From: Tenebrio molitor
Taxonomy: Eukaryota > Arthropoda > Insecta > Coleoptera > Tenebrionidae
Assembly: GCF_963966145.1 (NCBI RefSeq)
Contig: NC_091047.1
Span: forward strand, 30,938,001 to 31,002,000
Length of the DNA: 64,000 nt
Direction of reading: 5' to 3'
The notes under the pieces are model-generated. The model saw nothing but the letters and a program-made list of their open reading frames with translations. It was not told the DNA's origin and did not search any database. Shown here piece by piece: positions 11,541-23,200 of the stretch. The translations under genes and the position numbers were made by a program. Positions within the stretch are counted from its first letter, which is position 1; the number at the start of each line of letters is the position of its first letter.

Positions 11541-11618
11541 GAAAACAGTGTGTGAAGTGAAAAACAGAAAAACTTATGTGCGTGAAATCGCATTTCACAC
11601 ACTGTTATGTATGGTTTC
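11541..11618. repeat. Small hairpin, ACAGTGTGTGAA arms
   Basis: AACAGTGTGTGAAGTG pairs with CATTTCACACACTGTT. It is repeated at 30048-30118 with the same flanks, including CTAGGTAACTAATA, so it belongs to the same larger repeat as hairpins HB and HC. Confidence 0.7.
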
Positions 11619-11770
11619 TATAGTTTCAATCTTACAATAATGTAAAAATAGTAACGTGCGATCAATTAAAAAAAAATCGAGTTACCTGGATTGTGCTATT
11701 CTGACTCTTTGATGGTTCAAAACACCATTTTTGCCTACTCTGATTTTTTTTTATTTGATCCAATGGTATA

Positions 11771-11888
11771 TTATGATACAAGTTTATAAGGAAACCTTTA
11801 AATCACGCGCGACGAGCACGACGCGTAGCGGAGTCCTTTTAACGTCTGAAGTGCTTTAAAGTCTTCCTTATAAACGTGTATCATACGC
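11771..11888. repeat. Variable-stem hairpin H1
   Basis: Arms ATGATACAAGTTTATAAGG and CCTTATAAACGTGTATCAT enclose a CTTTAAA-rich stem and the loop CACGACGCGTAGCGGAGT. Here the left arm has CAAG and the right arm (complement) CACG, the reverse of most others. Related copies are at 27709-27810 and 32001-32090. Confidence 0.8.
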
Positions 11889-12075
11889 AATTTTTTTATT
11901 ACACCTGCACTACAATTTGAAAATTATAACAAAAAAAATAAATTGTGTATAAATGTGTATTTATCATTGTTCAAAATGTAGGTGAATTTGTTGTTACCTA
12001 AGCAACCTTAAAGCTTTAGTGTTTTAAAGGCCCTTTTTCGCACGCATTTTAGTGTCAAAAACAGGGATTACGATT
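11771..12075 (-). repeat. Dispersed repeat A, copy 1
   Basis: About 300 bp that begins with hairpin H1 and runs through ATTTTTTTATTACACCTGCA and a TTTTAAAGGCC block. It recurs on the plus strand at about 27440-27815 and 31770-32092. No coding capacity. Confidence 0.75.
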
Positions 12076-12081
12076 CAGGTA

Positions 12082-12459
12082 CTATGGCGGCCAAAAAATT
12101 TTAGCCGTCACTTTCTGTCAGATGTTTAAAAAAAAAGAAATGTAATCCATACTTTATTGTCATTCTGGATTACCGTCTTGATTATCATTAGATTTTTTGG
12201 GTGGTAAATTTCAAAACTCGAAATTATTTTGTCATTTTCTACTACACAGAACGTTTACCTCAGGTTATCTATGTACGACTGCTCTAATTTTGTTCATTCA
12301 TGTCGAATTTTTGGAATATCTGAGCTTTAAACAGTTTAAATTGATTGGCAGAATACCAATATGCATGTCAAAATGACAAGAATGGAACTTCCTAAAGATT
12401 TATTTACACTTTACGTGAATGTCAAGATAGTGACGGCTAAAATTTTTTGGCCGCCATAG
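12082..12459. mobile_element. MITE with 31-bp perfect TIRs, TA-flanked
   Basis: CTATGGCGGCCAAAAAATTT and the next 11 bases at the left are exactly complementary to 12429-12459. TA at 12080-12081 and 12460-12461. It is 378 bp, non-coding and of Tc1/mariner type by target site. Confidence 0.9.
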
Positions 12460-12479
12460 TACCTATAATAAAAAAATAT

Positions 12480-12660
12480 AACAGGTGTTTTTTTAAATTT
12501 GGCGTCGAAGTAGGCGTTGAACTGTCGATTGTGAATGCACTATACAGGTAACGGATCACGGATCAGCTGTTTAAATCTTACGCTTTTAGACGAGTTACGA
12601 AAACGCGGATAAATCAGCTACTCCAAATCATTTCCTTCGTCACACCGTCCTCAAAGTCTT
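12480..12660. repeat. Solo copy of the 39.8-kb MITE family (carries an empty site)
   Basis: AGTAGGCGTTGAACTGTCGA and the following GATCACGGATCAGCTGTTTA match, on the opposite strand, the outer element at 39777-40865. Where that copy holds a 911-bp insertion between two TAs, this one has a single TA (12543-12544). Confidence 0.7.
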
Positions 12661-12702
12661 TGGAAGACTTATCGTACACTGACTTGAACCTTTCAACACA
12701 CT

Positions 12703-13225
12703 GTACGATTAGAATTTCCTTCATATTTTCCACCTTTTCAATAATAATTTTAAATTAAATTTATTGACAGCGTACCTACACGTAACCGTTTCTATGGAAA
12801 AATATTAAAATTCCGTAACTTTCATGGTACTTAACATAATAATTGAAATTGGCCAATTCATATGTAAACGGATACGGACTTATGTTATGTTAACGGATCT
12901 ATAAATGAGTACGTTTGATTCAATAGGATTCAATTTTGATATGTTACGAGTATGCCATACGTACATGTTACGGAACTATAAATTGTGCTTTATAGTTCAC
13001 GACAAAACGTGATATGATTGTTGACTTTTTAAGTGTCAAACTAATTGTCAAATATGTTTTGTGAAGACGAGGTTTTAGAAGCTGCTGCCTGGGCTGTACG
13101 ATTAGAATTTCCTTCATATTTTCCACCTTTTCAATAATGTTTTTAAATTGGATTTGTTGACAGTGTACCTACACGTAACCGTTTCTATGGAAAAATATTA
13201 AAATTCCGTAACTTTCATGGTAAAT
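12703..13225. repeat. Direct-repeat pair, about 130 bp each
   Basis: The segment starting CTGTACGATTAGAATTTCCT is present at 12703-12832 and again at 13097-13225, over 90% identical by eye, ending in CCGTAACTTTCATGGTA. This suggests a segmental duplication or a long element with repeated ends. Confidence 0.7.
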
Positions 13226-14612
13226 TTTCTTTTTTTGTATTGCAATGACAGTGTTTTATTTTTTCTAATATTGAACATTCAAAGCGAGCGTTTTGAATTT
13301 GTCAAAAAATTTGACACTGTCAGATTATAATTGAAAAAAATACGATAAAGTAGCGATATCATGGAGGCCATAGGCAGTGTTGTAAAGAGAAAATGCCTCA
13401 CTTTAGAAATAAAACAAAGTGTTCACCGGTGTTTTAAAAACATTTGGGAAGTAAATGATCCAAATTTGGGGAGGATGACAGTTTACCGAATGGTTGGGGA
13501 AATTTTTGCCGTAAGTTGATAAATCCACTTTTAATTTAAATTGATCTATTTAAAATGTTAGCTTCAATCTCCTACAGATATCTGAAGGAAAAGTACTGAG
13601 TAATTTCTGGATCGGGGGCACAGGCACAAAATGGAAACGACGCACGATGGAACAGTGAAGAAATATTTGCGCCGTTGTGCGCTTTTTTTAATTACAAGAC
13701 CGCCGGCCTTCAGGCTTGACTTGAGAGGGTTTGCTCTTGAGCACTATTCATTTTGAATGTATCATGCTTCCACTCTGTGTCCTGCTCTGAAATCTTTTCG
13801 TTAAAATCTGTTCATGTTTATTAAGGTACACCTACTTGCTGGTTTCAATGTCGGTATTTAATATTAACCTGTAGATGCGGGACTCGATTAGAGATTTGTC
13901 AGAAATGACAATAATCATACATTATAACCTCTTCAAAATACACATAACCTGAATTATTATCTGTGACATTGCATTTACAGTAGAAAAAAGTTGTATCCTA
14001 TTACACCACAAAAGTTACTAAAATTACTAGATTTAGTTGTGCATATTGAAAATGGATGGAGTTTATATAACATAATAATTGAAATTGGCCAATTCATATG
14101 TAAACGGATATAGTCGTTTTCAGTGACATCCGTGCTGTCACAATGACAGTATGTTGGCATTACTTGCTGTTTCAGTTTAGTAATTTTGAATGTCCTAACT
14201 TGGCAATTTAGCTTGGCGCGGCAAATTGACAAATTCAAATTATTTTTTATAATTTCAAACAAATCAAAGAAAATATGTAGTCTAATTTGAATTTCGAGTT
14301 GAAGACTGAGTTTTATTACATGTGTTGATGTTTCACGAAATAGCAATTTTCTTTTACCATAACCTCAATTTCTTGTTTCACATTTTTTTTAACTAGGATA
14401 TGCTTATACTCTGAATCCTGGTTATGAATTTGTGTGTACAATCTGCACCAACATATTAAAAATGACACTGACAGCACGGATGTTGTTGAAAACGACTATA
14501 CTGACTTATGTTATGTTAACGGATCTATAAATGAATACCTACATTTGATTCAATAGAAATCAATTTTGATATGTTATGCCATACGTACATGTTACGGAAC
14601 TATAAATCGGCC
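12833..14612. repeat. Duplicated segment, second copy interrupted
   Basis: AACATAATAATTGAAATTGG through ACATGTTACGGAACTATAAA occurs at about 12833-12985 and again at about 14067-14612. The second copy is split by the MITE at 14111-14498. Bases 13226-14066 between the copies show no supported gene; one short AG-flanked open segment near 13370-13520 is unassigned. Confidence 0.65.
14111..14498. mobile_element. 388-bp MITE with visible empty site
   Basis: Termini TAGTCGTTTTCAGTGACATC and its near complement at 14469-14498 (about 30 bp with a few mismatches). TA at 14109-14110 and 14499-14500. The uninterrupted duplicate at 12873-12874 has one TA at the same point. Confidence 0.85.
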
Positions 14613-14809
14613 TTAATTGCGATAGAAAAACATATAGATACATAACTTCAATAAATATCTAGTGTAAAAACCATTATACATCTGGTCCATAAATAAGATA
14701 TTCTGGGGAATCTGGGGTGGTACAGTCCGGTCTTTTAAGAATTTCTGACATTGATAATTGTTTATTATTAAAACGATTTTACTGTGAGTACCAATTTTTT
14801 TAATCAATT

Positions 14810-15205
14810 ATAAAAAAGGTAATTTTACGTACTCCTAAGCAGACAAACTTTTTAGACCGCACTTTTCTGACCCTGAACCTGAACGAAACCTACAAAACCG
14901 AGTAAACCGGCTGAAAACAAATGAAAATGTGACAATTAAATTTAACCAAAGTATGTTATTTTATTTTTTGCTTATTTGGTGCACAATAAGAAAATGAACG
15001 TTCATATGATCGATAGCAACAGCGTGATGGAGAAATGTGTAATACAACAGCGAAAATTATGAATAAACGTCTAATACGCCGCCGGACTTCGCAGCTGATA
15101 AACGTAATAAATGTCCTGTCACCATAAATTATGTAAATTAGTTATTGTATTGCAAATAGAAAATTTCTCGTTTTGTTGGCAAGCTGATAAAAAATACCAT
15201 AAAAA
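14810..15205. repeat. Dispersed repeat F, copy 1
   Basis: Shares long blocks with 32095-32640, such as CGATAGCAACAGCGTGATG, ACGCCGCCGGACTTCGCAG-like and TTTCTCGTTTTGTTGGCAAG. It ends at GCTGATAAAAAATACC in both. The family could not be named. Confidence 0.65.
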
Positions 15206-15857
15206 AAAATATTAATACAGGGTTATTCACGTAAGATTATTTAAAAATTAAATCAACTTTCTAACTGCTAACTTGAAAGTTGTCAAGTTTATGTCAAAAA
15301 TAATTGAAATAAATAATTTCACAGATATAGTGAAATTTTTTTAATAAACAATTGTCAATGTCAAAATTAAGTAAAAAACCACTCTGTACCACCCCAAACT
15401 GTGCACATATGGACCAGCTGTATAACAATTTGACACCAAATCATAGTTAAGGTTATGTTCATTTCAACATTTGCGTTAAATTTTATTGTTAACCTTAGAT
15501 GCTTGTTTGTTTTTGTTCGAGGTCAATTAAAATTTTTACATTGAAGTAAAATTTGGGGGCACCCAGTATACCGCAATATTCTCGAATGTCCAGTAGAAAC
15601 GCAGCTATCATCTAAAAAAAAAAAAGAAAAAGTTGATATCTTTAATAACAAACAAGTTATGGGGCTTTTTCACAACTCTGGGACACCTGTATGTACAGGC
15701 TGATTCAAAACGAAGGCACCAACTACTAGCAGTTGTACAGAACACAGTGAGAACATAAAAAAAATTGAAATTTTTTTTTCCCAGCTTCAATTAAAAGTTA
15801 CAGCATGTTAAAGTTACAACAATTTAACCAAAAATGTTCTTGAAAAAAAATGTTTTT
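15206..15857. other. Non-coding, repeat fragments
   Basis: A MITE-like end TACAGGGTTATTCACGTAAG at about 15220 has no visible partner. The piece at 15340-15400 (ACAATTGTCAATGTCAAAAT, then CTGTACCACCC) also occurs at about 47800-47850. Confidence 0.4.
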
Positions 15858-15974
15858 CTACAACCGTCAAAAAAACGCGACAATTATGCATCATTATCAA
15901 GTCGCAAAGTATATCATTTTTTGATAGATCGGAAATAGTTGTCAAAAAGTTTTCTTGGATGGTTTAATATTTTT
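15858..15974 (+). repeat. Dispersed repeat D, copy 1
   Basis: CTACAACCGTCAAAAAAACG to TTGGATGGTTTAATATTTTT. Further copies are at 28033-28146 and 29391-29509, and a reversed partial copy lies at 16857-16945. It abuts hairpin units in each place. Confidence 0.75.
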
Positions 15975-15994
15975 CTTCACCGTAAAAACAGTGA

Positions 15995-16155
15995 AAATAG
16001 TTATTTTTGTATTAAGTGCGCAAAATGATTATTTTTTGTTGGCGCATGAGAATGAGTTTTTGGTCGAGACCGTCAGGTCGAGACTTCAAACTCATTCGAA
16101 TGCGCCAACAAAACAATCATCTTGTGCACGAAATACAAACACTATTTTTTCTACA
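15995..16155. repeat. Hairpin HA (long stem)
   Basis: Arms include TTGTTGGCGCATGAGAATGA and its near complement TCATTCGAATGCGCCAACAA, enclosing GGTCGAGACCGTCAGGTCGA. An almost identical unit in reverse orientation is at 29660-29810. Reading frames over it (64-84 residues) are artefacts of the palindrome. Confidence 0.8.
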
Positions 16156-16713
16156 ACCGCTTTTTAAACTTTTGCTAATAAAATTGACACTTACTACAAA
16201 ACGATCAGACATTCAAGTTGCCCGCTTGCGCTGGTTACTTGGTTACGAATTTTTGTAAAATTTTCCTTGGGTGTTTTAATATTTTTTTTGTAATTTGCCT
16301 CCATTTTGATTCTCTAATAGACATATTAACGAACGCGACGTCATCATCTGGGATGTCCTTATAGCCATTATTTCACGGAACATTTTACAAAATTTTTTAG
16401 GTTGGCATAGCTTGATCCGTCATGCGTGTCAGTTTAAATTACAAAATGTGCAAAGAATTATTTATCAGGATTTATCAGGCAACAAATTCGCGTACGTATT
16501 TTTGGCAATTTCATGTATTTCAGCGGGCGTACATGAAAGATTATCTTCCATATTCGTGTTTTGTGACAGAATTTGGATAAAACAAAAGGCGACTTTGAAG
16601 ACTTGATCAAATTTTCACTTTTAAAATTAAGACATTACCAACCGCCACAAAAATCCCTAAATCGAGGAAAGTAAACATTTTTGTTTAAAAACCTCTTAAA
16701 AAGGGCAAATTAC

Positions 16714-16856
16714 AAAAAATAGTATAAAAAACTCGTTCCATAAGACCTTGAAGCACTCATTCTTTAAAATAACTCGTGGCTACGCCACTCGTTTTTTAAT
16801 CTTGATTCGTGCTTCAAGACTGGTCTTATGAAACTTGTCTTTTAATATACTATTTT
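16714..16856. repeat. Variable-stem hairpin H2
   Basis: AAAATAGTATAAAAAACTCG at the left pairs with the right arm, which ends TTAATATACTATTTT. The stem contains CATAAGACC and CTTGAAGCAC blocks and the loop ACTCGTGGCTACGCCACTCG. CTCG on the left faces CAAG on the right arm's complement. Confidence 0.8.
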
Positions 16857-17594
16857 CACCGTAAAAACAGTGAAAAAAAATATTAAAACATCCAAAGAAT
16901 CTTTTTGACAACTATTTTTGATCTATCAAACTATACTTGCACGTATAGTCAACAAAAAAAAATCAAAATTTGGAAAAATAAGAAAAAACAAAAAAGCATC
17001 AGGAGAACATTTGTATTATTTTTTCCACGTTCATGTCACTCTACTTTATACGATTACAAGTAGTTGGTGAGGTCGTTTTAATACACCTAGTATACAGTGT
17101 GTTATTGAAATGCGTTAAGAAAATTTAAACCGTGATAGAACTCATCAAAACAAATTTTCATTCTCCCCCCAACGAAAGTGTAACTTTCTAATTTAATAAG
17201 GCGATTGAAAGCGAAAGTAAAACACGCTAGGGGATCGGTTGCTAGCTATGAAAAATTTTCGTGCCCTGGACGACAAAAAAGGAAAAATGTCAAAAACATC
17301 ATTCGTTGCACACCATTTAATGAAATGTTCATAAGCTTCATTGTACCTACCGGTCTTTGGAATTGTCCGGCAACACACTTCTGCACGCAATATATGCAGC
17401 TTCTTCAATGAAATGCATTTTAAACTAAATTATGACCAAGTATTCAACGACAACTATATTTGCTAAATGTCATAAAATAATGTTTTTGTATTGTTACTAA
17501 AATAACGTTAACAACAAGCCAGCTTATACTAATTTTATTATAATTACTGAATCATTGTATTTTATTAAATGTCGATGGGAGAATGAAAAGTTTA
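16857..17594. other. Non-coding with reversed repeat D fragment
   Basis: A reversed partial repeat D copy covers 16857-16945. No gene was seen in the remainder; the overlapping reading frames at 17193-17411 have no domain features. Confidence 0.4.
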
Positions 17595-17690
17595 ATACAT
17601 TACACGCTGCGAAAGCTCTTTCACGTGCTCATTTAAAAACACCCGCACATAAAAGTAAACTTTCGCAGCTTGTAATGTAAATAACGATAC
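17595..17690. repeat. Variable-stem hairpin H13 (degenerate loop)
   Basis: ACATTACACGCTGCGAAAG pairs with CTTTCGCAGCTTGTAATGT. The only mismatch in this stem is again CACG facing CAAG. The loop lacks the usual CTCG motif. Confidence 0.65.
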
Positions 17691-18047
17691 TTTTCTGTTT
17701 ACCATTTGGGATCATTTGTTTGTTCTTTTTTGGACATTTGGAGATTTCTCCTTTTTTCTGTGGGGGGCAAATTCTGGGACACCTGTAGATTGATCTTATT
17801 CAAACAAAATTTCCTGATTGTGACACTCGTCACAGATTTATTGGCACAGACGAGTTCCCCCGGGGCGGCGATCAAAAAGGACCAGGATTCTTCCACGATA
17901 TAATCAATGGTCAGTGTTATAGGGAACAACTGTTGCCCCCATTTTTAGACCAGGTGCATCTCGATGAATTTGAAAATTGTTATTTTCAGCAAGACGGAGC
18001 AACAACTCATACCTACTAGTCGAGAACATTTGGGATTTCTTGAAATC

Positions 18048-18300
18048 GTAGTTTATTTAACGAGTTCGTGTGTCTCGTTTCACTCGAGTTTTAAATTGGC
18101 CCACTCATGCCAAAAAAAGCCCATATTACACAAGAACGAGTTGAATACAACGTTTTTTTGTTCGACAAGCCCCCCAAAGGCTCCAAATCGCTGAAAATTT
18201 TTAAAATTAGCTTGACGTTTCGTTTTGACAAGTTGTCAAATTTATCAAAATCCGTTCACACAGGAGAAAATTCTTAAATTCTAACAGTGTCGAACAAAAA
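18048..18300 (+). mobile_element. MITE family M1, copy 2
   Basis: TTTATTTAACGAGTTCGTGT, TTGGCCCACTCATGCCAAAA, CCAAAGGCTCCAAATCGCTG and the end TAACAGTGTCGAACAAAAA match copies at 5457 and 48350. Confidence 0.75.
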
Positions 18301-18716
18301 GGTTTTTTCCTGGTCGTGTTGTAAGCATGAGAACTTGGCCAGCCAGATCACCACACCCCACCCCGTTAGACTTCTCCATATTTTGTCTTTCTTAAAACTG
18401 AGGTCTTCAAAGAAAGGATCAACAATTTGCAAAAAGTGACGGCACGAATCACATTGAAATGTAACGAGATAACACGGGATATATTGCAGCACATTTTTAA
18501 TAATATGAAACATCATGTAGTTTTATGTATGCAATAAAATGGTGGCCACTTTCAGGCTCTGACTTGCTTTGGTTGACTTCCTTTTTTTATTTTGATGTAT
18601 ATTTTGAGGTTAGGTTACTGCCTTCTTTTTTTTGTATTTTTCGTATTTTTACAAAGGTAATGCAGAGGTAACTAGATGAAAATCGTTTTTTTTTTCACAC
18701 TGTAGAATAGAAAGTA

Positions 18717-19023
18717 CCGTGAGATAATTGAATTTATAAAGTAGGCTATGACTTTTAAATCAGATTGGCAACACTGTTGACGTTTACGGTTCTAATGTTG
18801 AATCGTTTTAATTTAAAAGAAATGAAGCACTAGAAAATAATACAGATACAAAATGTTCAAAGTATTCTCCCCCCGCTTGGATACAACTCGCCGTTTCTTA
18901 TTTTGTATTAAATTTTGAAGCGTCACTTTGACAATTCAAATTCAAATCAAATTGTCAACAGTGTTGCCAATCTAATTTAAAAGTTATAGCCTACTTTAAT
19001 TATAAATTTAAATGATCTCACGG
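18717..19023. mobile_element. MITE with about 65-bp TIRs, TA-flanked
   Basis: CCGTGAGATAATTGAATTTA and the next roughly 45 bases at the left recur inverted at the right, with scattered mismatches, ending in TTTAAATGATCTCACGG. TA at 18715-18716 and 19024-19025. Length 307 bp, non-coding. Confidence 0.88.
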
Positions 19024-19236
19024 TACTAGAAAATAATTCTGTCGATTACTTTTTATCTAGTGAACGAATAGTGAACGACTCCACTTTAAAACTAGATTGT
19101 TTAGAATCGTTTTGTTAGGTTGGCAATATTTGAAATGACATAAATATAAATAGCATTTCGGTGTGGTGGCGCCCAACATTTTATGTTTCAAGAAAATTTA
19201 TTTGTAATGAAATTAGCAAGAATAGGTAGGTAGGTA

Positions 19237-19484
19237 CTATTCCGGACACGGAATCTAGGCCAACATTTTTTTAAGATTTCTAAAAAAAAAATGATGTAAA
19301 CCAATCATTAGTGTCATTAATAAATGACAGTTATTAAAAATCACTTTGAAGTTTTTCTTTTGACATTCAAAAAGCGGGGAAATGGCATTATCGAGTCAAA
19401 AGTTGGGTTATATTCAATAAAGGCCAGTTCACACAAATTTGTCAGTTAAATGCACTTGTGGCCAAGATTCCGTGTCCGGAATAG
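19237..19484. mobile_element. MITE A of an abutting pair
   Basis: CTATTCCGGACACGGAATCT at the left is matched by the inverted right end, with one mismatch in 25 bases. TA at 19235-19236 and 19485-19486; the second TA also begins MITE B. Confidence 0.85.
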
Positions 19485-19486
19485 TA

Positions 19487-19662
19487 CAGTTCGAAACACG
19501 GAATTTCGGGTATCACTGTCAGTATACTGTCAAAAAATATAAAATAGGCTTTACATTACTAACCTTAATGACTGACATGAGACTGACGTGGACAGAAAAT
19601 AAATTTGAAAATTTGACTTTTGAATGTCACTAATGATGCCCGAAATTCCGTGTCCCGAACTG
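19487..19662. mobile_element. MITE B of an abutting pair
   Basis: CAGTTCGAAACACGGAATTT at the left pairs with AAATTCCGTGTCCCGAACTG at the right. TA at 19485-19486 (shared with MITE A) and 19663-19664. Length 176 bp. Same CACGGAAT core as MITEs A, C and D. Confidence 0.85.
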
Positions 19663-20096
19663 TACGTTAGGTACAAAAAACAAGTCGGGAATTGATTAAA
19701 AGCGAGTTTTCGTCATGCAAACCATTTGCATAAAATCGAGCCAGATAATAATCCTGTGACGTCAATCTCTTTGTGGTGTTACCATTTAATCAAAAATTAT
19801 AACGATTAGAAGGGAAGAGCTTTCCCGGAGCCGCCTAAACGCGGTGTACATTTCATCTAGGTTAAATTGGTTTTACGTGTTCTTTTGATGAAAACTTGGT
19901 TCCGACGACTCTTTATCTCACCGATAAAAAGAAAATTCCCCCACAACCACAAAAGAAACAGACATCTTTCACTCGTTAATAATACAGACGCCACCTAATT
20001 AAGTTTTTTTTTTATATCCGGTGCTGGGGGGTTCCAAAGGCAATACATTTTTTCTTGTAGTTGATTTAATTTCTTTTTCGTTTGAATTTGTTGCAG

Positions 20097-20209
20097 GCGC
20101 ACCGTGGGTCTAAAGAATAAAGACGGGAACATAGCTTTCTCCCTCATATCGCACTGGTTGTGCTACGCAAACAGCGCCGTTAATCCGATTATATACAACT
20201 TCATGAGTG
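20097..20209 (+). CDS. GPCR exon encoding TM7 (NPxxY)
   Basis: Acceptor TTTGTTGCAG precedes 20097, and donor GTAAGT follows 20209. The 113-nt exon enters after two bases of a codon and leaves after the first base of a Gly codon. It encodes RTVGLKNKDGNIAFSLISHW and then LCYANSAVNPIIYNFMSG: the third extracellular loop, then TM7 with the NPIIY form of the NPxxY microswitch. There is no ATG, so ORF scans miss it. Confidence 0.88.
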
Positions 20210-23200
20210 GTAAGTAACTTTTTTTTAATGTTTAAGACAATGAAAATATCGGAAAAAATCTCAAGACAATCTTAAAGAGTGTAAAGAGAAATATGTAAAG
20301 GTTTTTTTGTGCAACCGTAAGCAAAACAAGCGTTTCGCGTACCTAAACAGGCTGCGAAATTACAAATTTTCGGTTGCACAAAAAATCCTTTGGCATCCTC
20401 GAAAGTTTCCTGACTGGACCGCAAGCGGCCTCGGCGGCAATTTTTCTTTGGGTACGTTAAAGAAAGATCTCGCGGCCTTGATATACAAATTTGGGACAAG
20501 CTAAATTATAGGGCATTCATTTTAAATGTTGGGTAAAGTTGTAAACTCAAAACACCAGAAATTACGAAAGCGGCAAATTTTCGTTGTATTGGTACCGTAA
20601 AGTAGTAATCCCTTTGTTCGTATAAAACTGGTACATACCACGTCGTATAACTTTCACCATCTTATCGACGAGCAAAAGAAAGAGACGTTAAAATATCCAC
20701 AGGTAAAAAAAAATTAAAACACATTTTGTGATCAGTGGCCAAAAAAATGTAAAGAGATTGTTGATTTTAAGTAATGTATTTGACAAATAAGATTGCTAAA
20801 TAAGGAAATAAGAGTAATTAGTAAAGTATTCATTTACATGTATATTTTAAAGTAAGTAATAAATAAATAATACAATAACTAAACAATTAAAAATTTATCA
20901 TCATCTGAATCAAATGCACTAGATGATTTACCAGTATTGGCAACAAATATTAATGATTCCACTTGGTCTTCTAACAGTTGATCTCCATCCCACCATTCTT
21001 TAATTTTGGACACAGTTTTAGATTCACCGAGTTTCGGACAAGTATCAAAGCAGGCAAGTTTTATTACAAAACCAAACATTTAAAATGAATGCTCTTATAG
21101 CTCTCAGTCGCCGATGTTGAGGAACGGCATAGTATTTTAGATATAATGCGATCACAAATAAAACTGAAAAATAAGACTGACCTGTCCGATTTTCTACAAT
21201 CAGTTTCAGACTTTATACAATTTCAAAAGAAAAAAAATTCAAAACACATTCTTACTACGATGAAAATTTAAAATAAAGTAACGTGTAATCACTGTTATTA
21301 AAAGTCGGTATTGACACACGTGTTAGAAAATAATCAAAATAAACATTATCAATTTGAACTTGACTTGAGATCAAACCTACCACACCTGATCATATCTAAT
21401 AATAAGCGGTGATTTAATTTTAACTGAAATTATTTTGAACTTAAATAAATTCCACCAGAAATTATTCTTCTTTCACTGACCTGACAAAATTTGATCTGAA
21501 TTTAATAATTCTAATTAATACCGGCAGGGACATCAGTTACGCGCAGGCGAGAAATCGCGACTTCTAATTATTAGGTGTCCAGAAAGTTCTGAGCGTTTTT
21601 GTGGTATTCTGTTTCACGATATAAAATAAATGTAAAATCAATTGGTAAATTTTGTTAGTTTTTTTAAAATGTGAAGTACACTTGTCCATAAACAATTTGA
21701 CGTTTCTCAGTTAAATAATTTTCAATTGGTTACATTCTGGTAATTGATTGTTTACATGGAAAAAGAACGAAATCGTCATTTAATGTTACATACTCCAGAA
21801 ATGTGGTAGCAAGTTTTTCGATTGGTCCCGCAAGATGACACTTTTTTACAGAGACCTTTTTTATGCATGGCAACGCCGCTATCTAAACTGAGATAAATAA
21901 ATGTCAAGAATTGTCAAACGCATTCAAATTTAAATTTGATTGAAAATGTTCAAATTGACCACCATTATGCTCAATGCATAACTGAACCCTTCGAGCAACA
22001 TCTCGACAAATTTTAGTGCACAAATCGGGGGTAAAAATTGTTCGGAAAACCTCATTAACATATTCTTTTGAAAAAATTCAAAAATTGAATGTTGCAAGAT
22101 TGAACAAATTTGGCTTTTCGAAAGTGCCATCTTGTGACACTTTGTGTAAAAGTTGCTACCACATTTCTGGGCGCTCTGTCATTGCCATCTAGAACACAAA
22201 GCCTTAAGGCAGCAATTGTTTTTGATCGTGACGTCACAGTAAAGGCTTCATCGAAAAACGCATTAAACCTCCAGAATTTAATAAAAACAGTAAAATTTTT
22301 GGTTAGCACTCTTTTTTTTTCGTAGAACGATGTGTTAAGGTTTTACAATTACTGCGTCGTGGAGTAAAATGCCATTAATAACGTGAAAATTGTCATTTAC
22401 AAGTGAGGTTAAGTTTGTGTATTTATGGTTTTTGCGTAATTTTTACTTTGTGAATCATTTAAATAACACCAAATCACAACAAATGCTTCTTACGTCTTAG
22501 TTATATGTGTAGCAAATATAGTTTCAACTAAATTGCCCTTACAACGACTTGTAATCGCGAAAATGTTGATAAAGGGTATAGGCTTGCCCGATATCGTTTT
22601 CCGACGACTATCGCGCCGCCTCGCGGAGGCAGTGCGCAGCTTTCAGTTCGTGTTTTCAAAATTCCGCCTGTCTTGATATGTAATATCACTCATTAAAACA
22701 CAGAAATTTTTGAAATTTTCGCATTCAAGTGTACAATCATGCAAATAATAATAATTTGCGGCTTTCAGTCGATTGATAAGAGCTGTTTACGGAAAAAAAA
22801 ATATCTAAAGGTAATATTTTCGATTCGGAAATTGTTGCTATATTTTATACCTACAAATGAGCATGTTCAACGACAGAATTTCGATTCGGGATGTTTTTAG
22901 TGTGATTTTTGAGATTTAGCAATATATAAACATATTGAAAGAGGAACAAGCGCGATTTTAATAGTATCTGGAACATTCTCGTTGCCAAAGAGCAATTTCA
23001 TGCACAAAATTGCGATTTTTTGTCTATTCTCCTAAAGATCAAGTGTATATTAAGATGCAACGAAATAAAAATGTTTTGATGACAATAATTCCTAAGTGCT
23101 TATTCACAATGGACATAAGCTTGACATAAGGCATAAGAAATTCATGATACATGCAGTGTATACTATTAATTTTTACGTAACTTGTGAGAAGCGACCTCAG

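Noticed and set aside
15955..16258. Overlapping open frames, repeated at 29510-29764, with near-identical protein
   Set aside because: The similarity reflects the HA hairpin repeat at both places. The translation is of a palindrome, not a protein family.
20879..21079. 66-residue minus-strand frame with an acidic end
   Set aside because: No recognised family, no splice context, and it lies in the GPCR intron.
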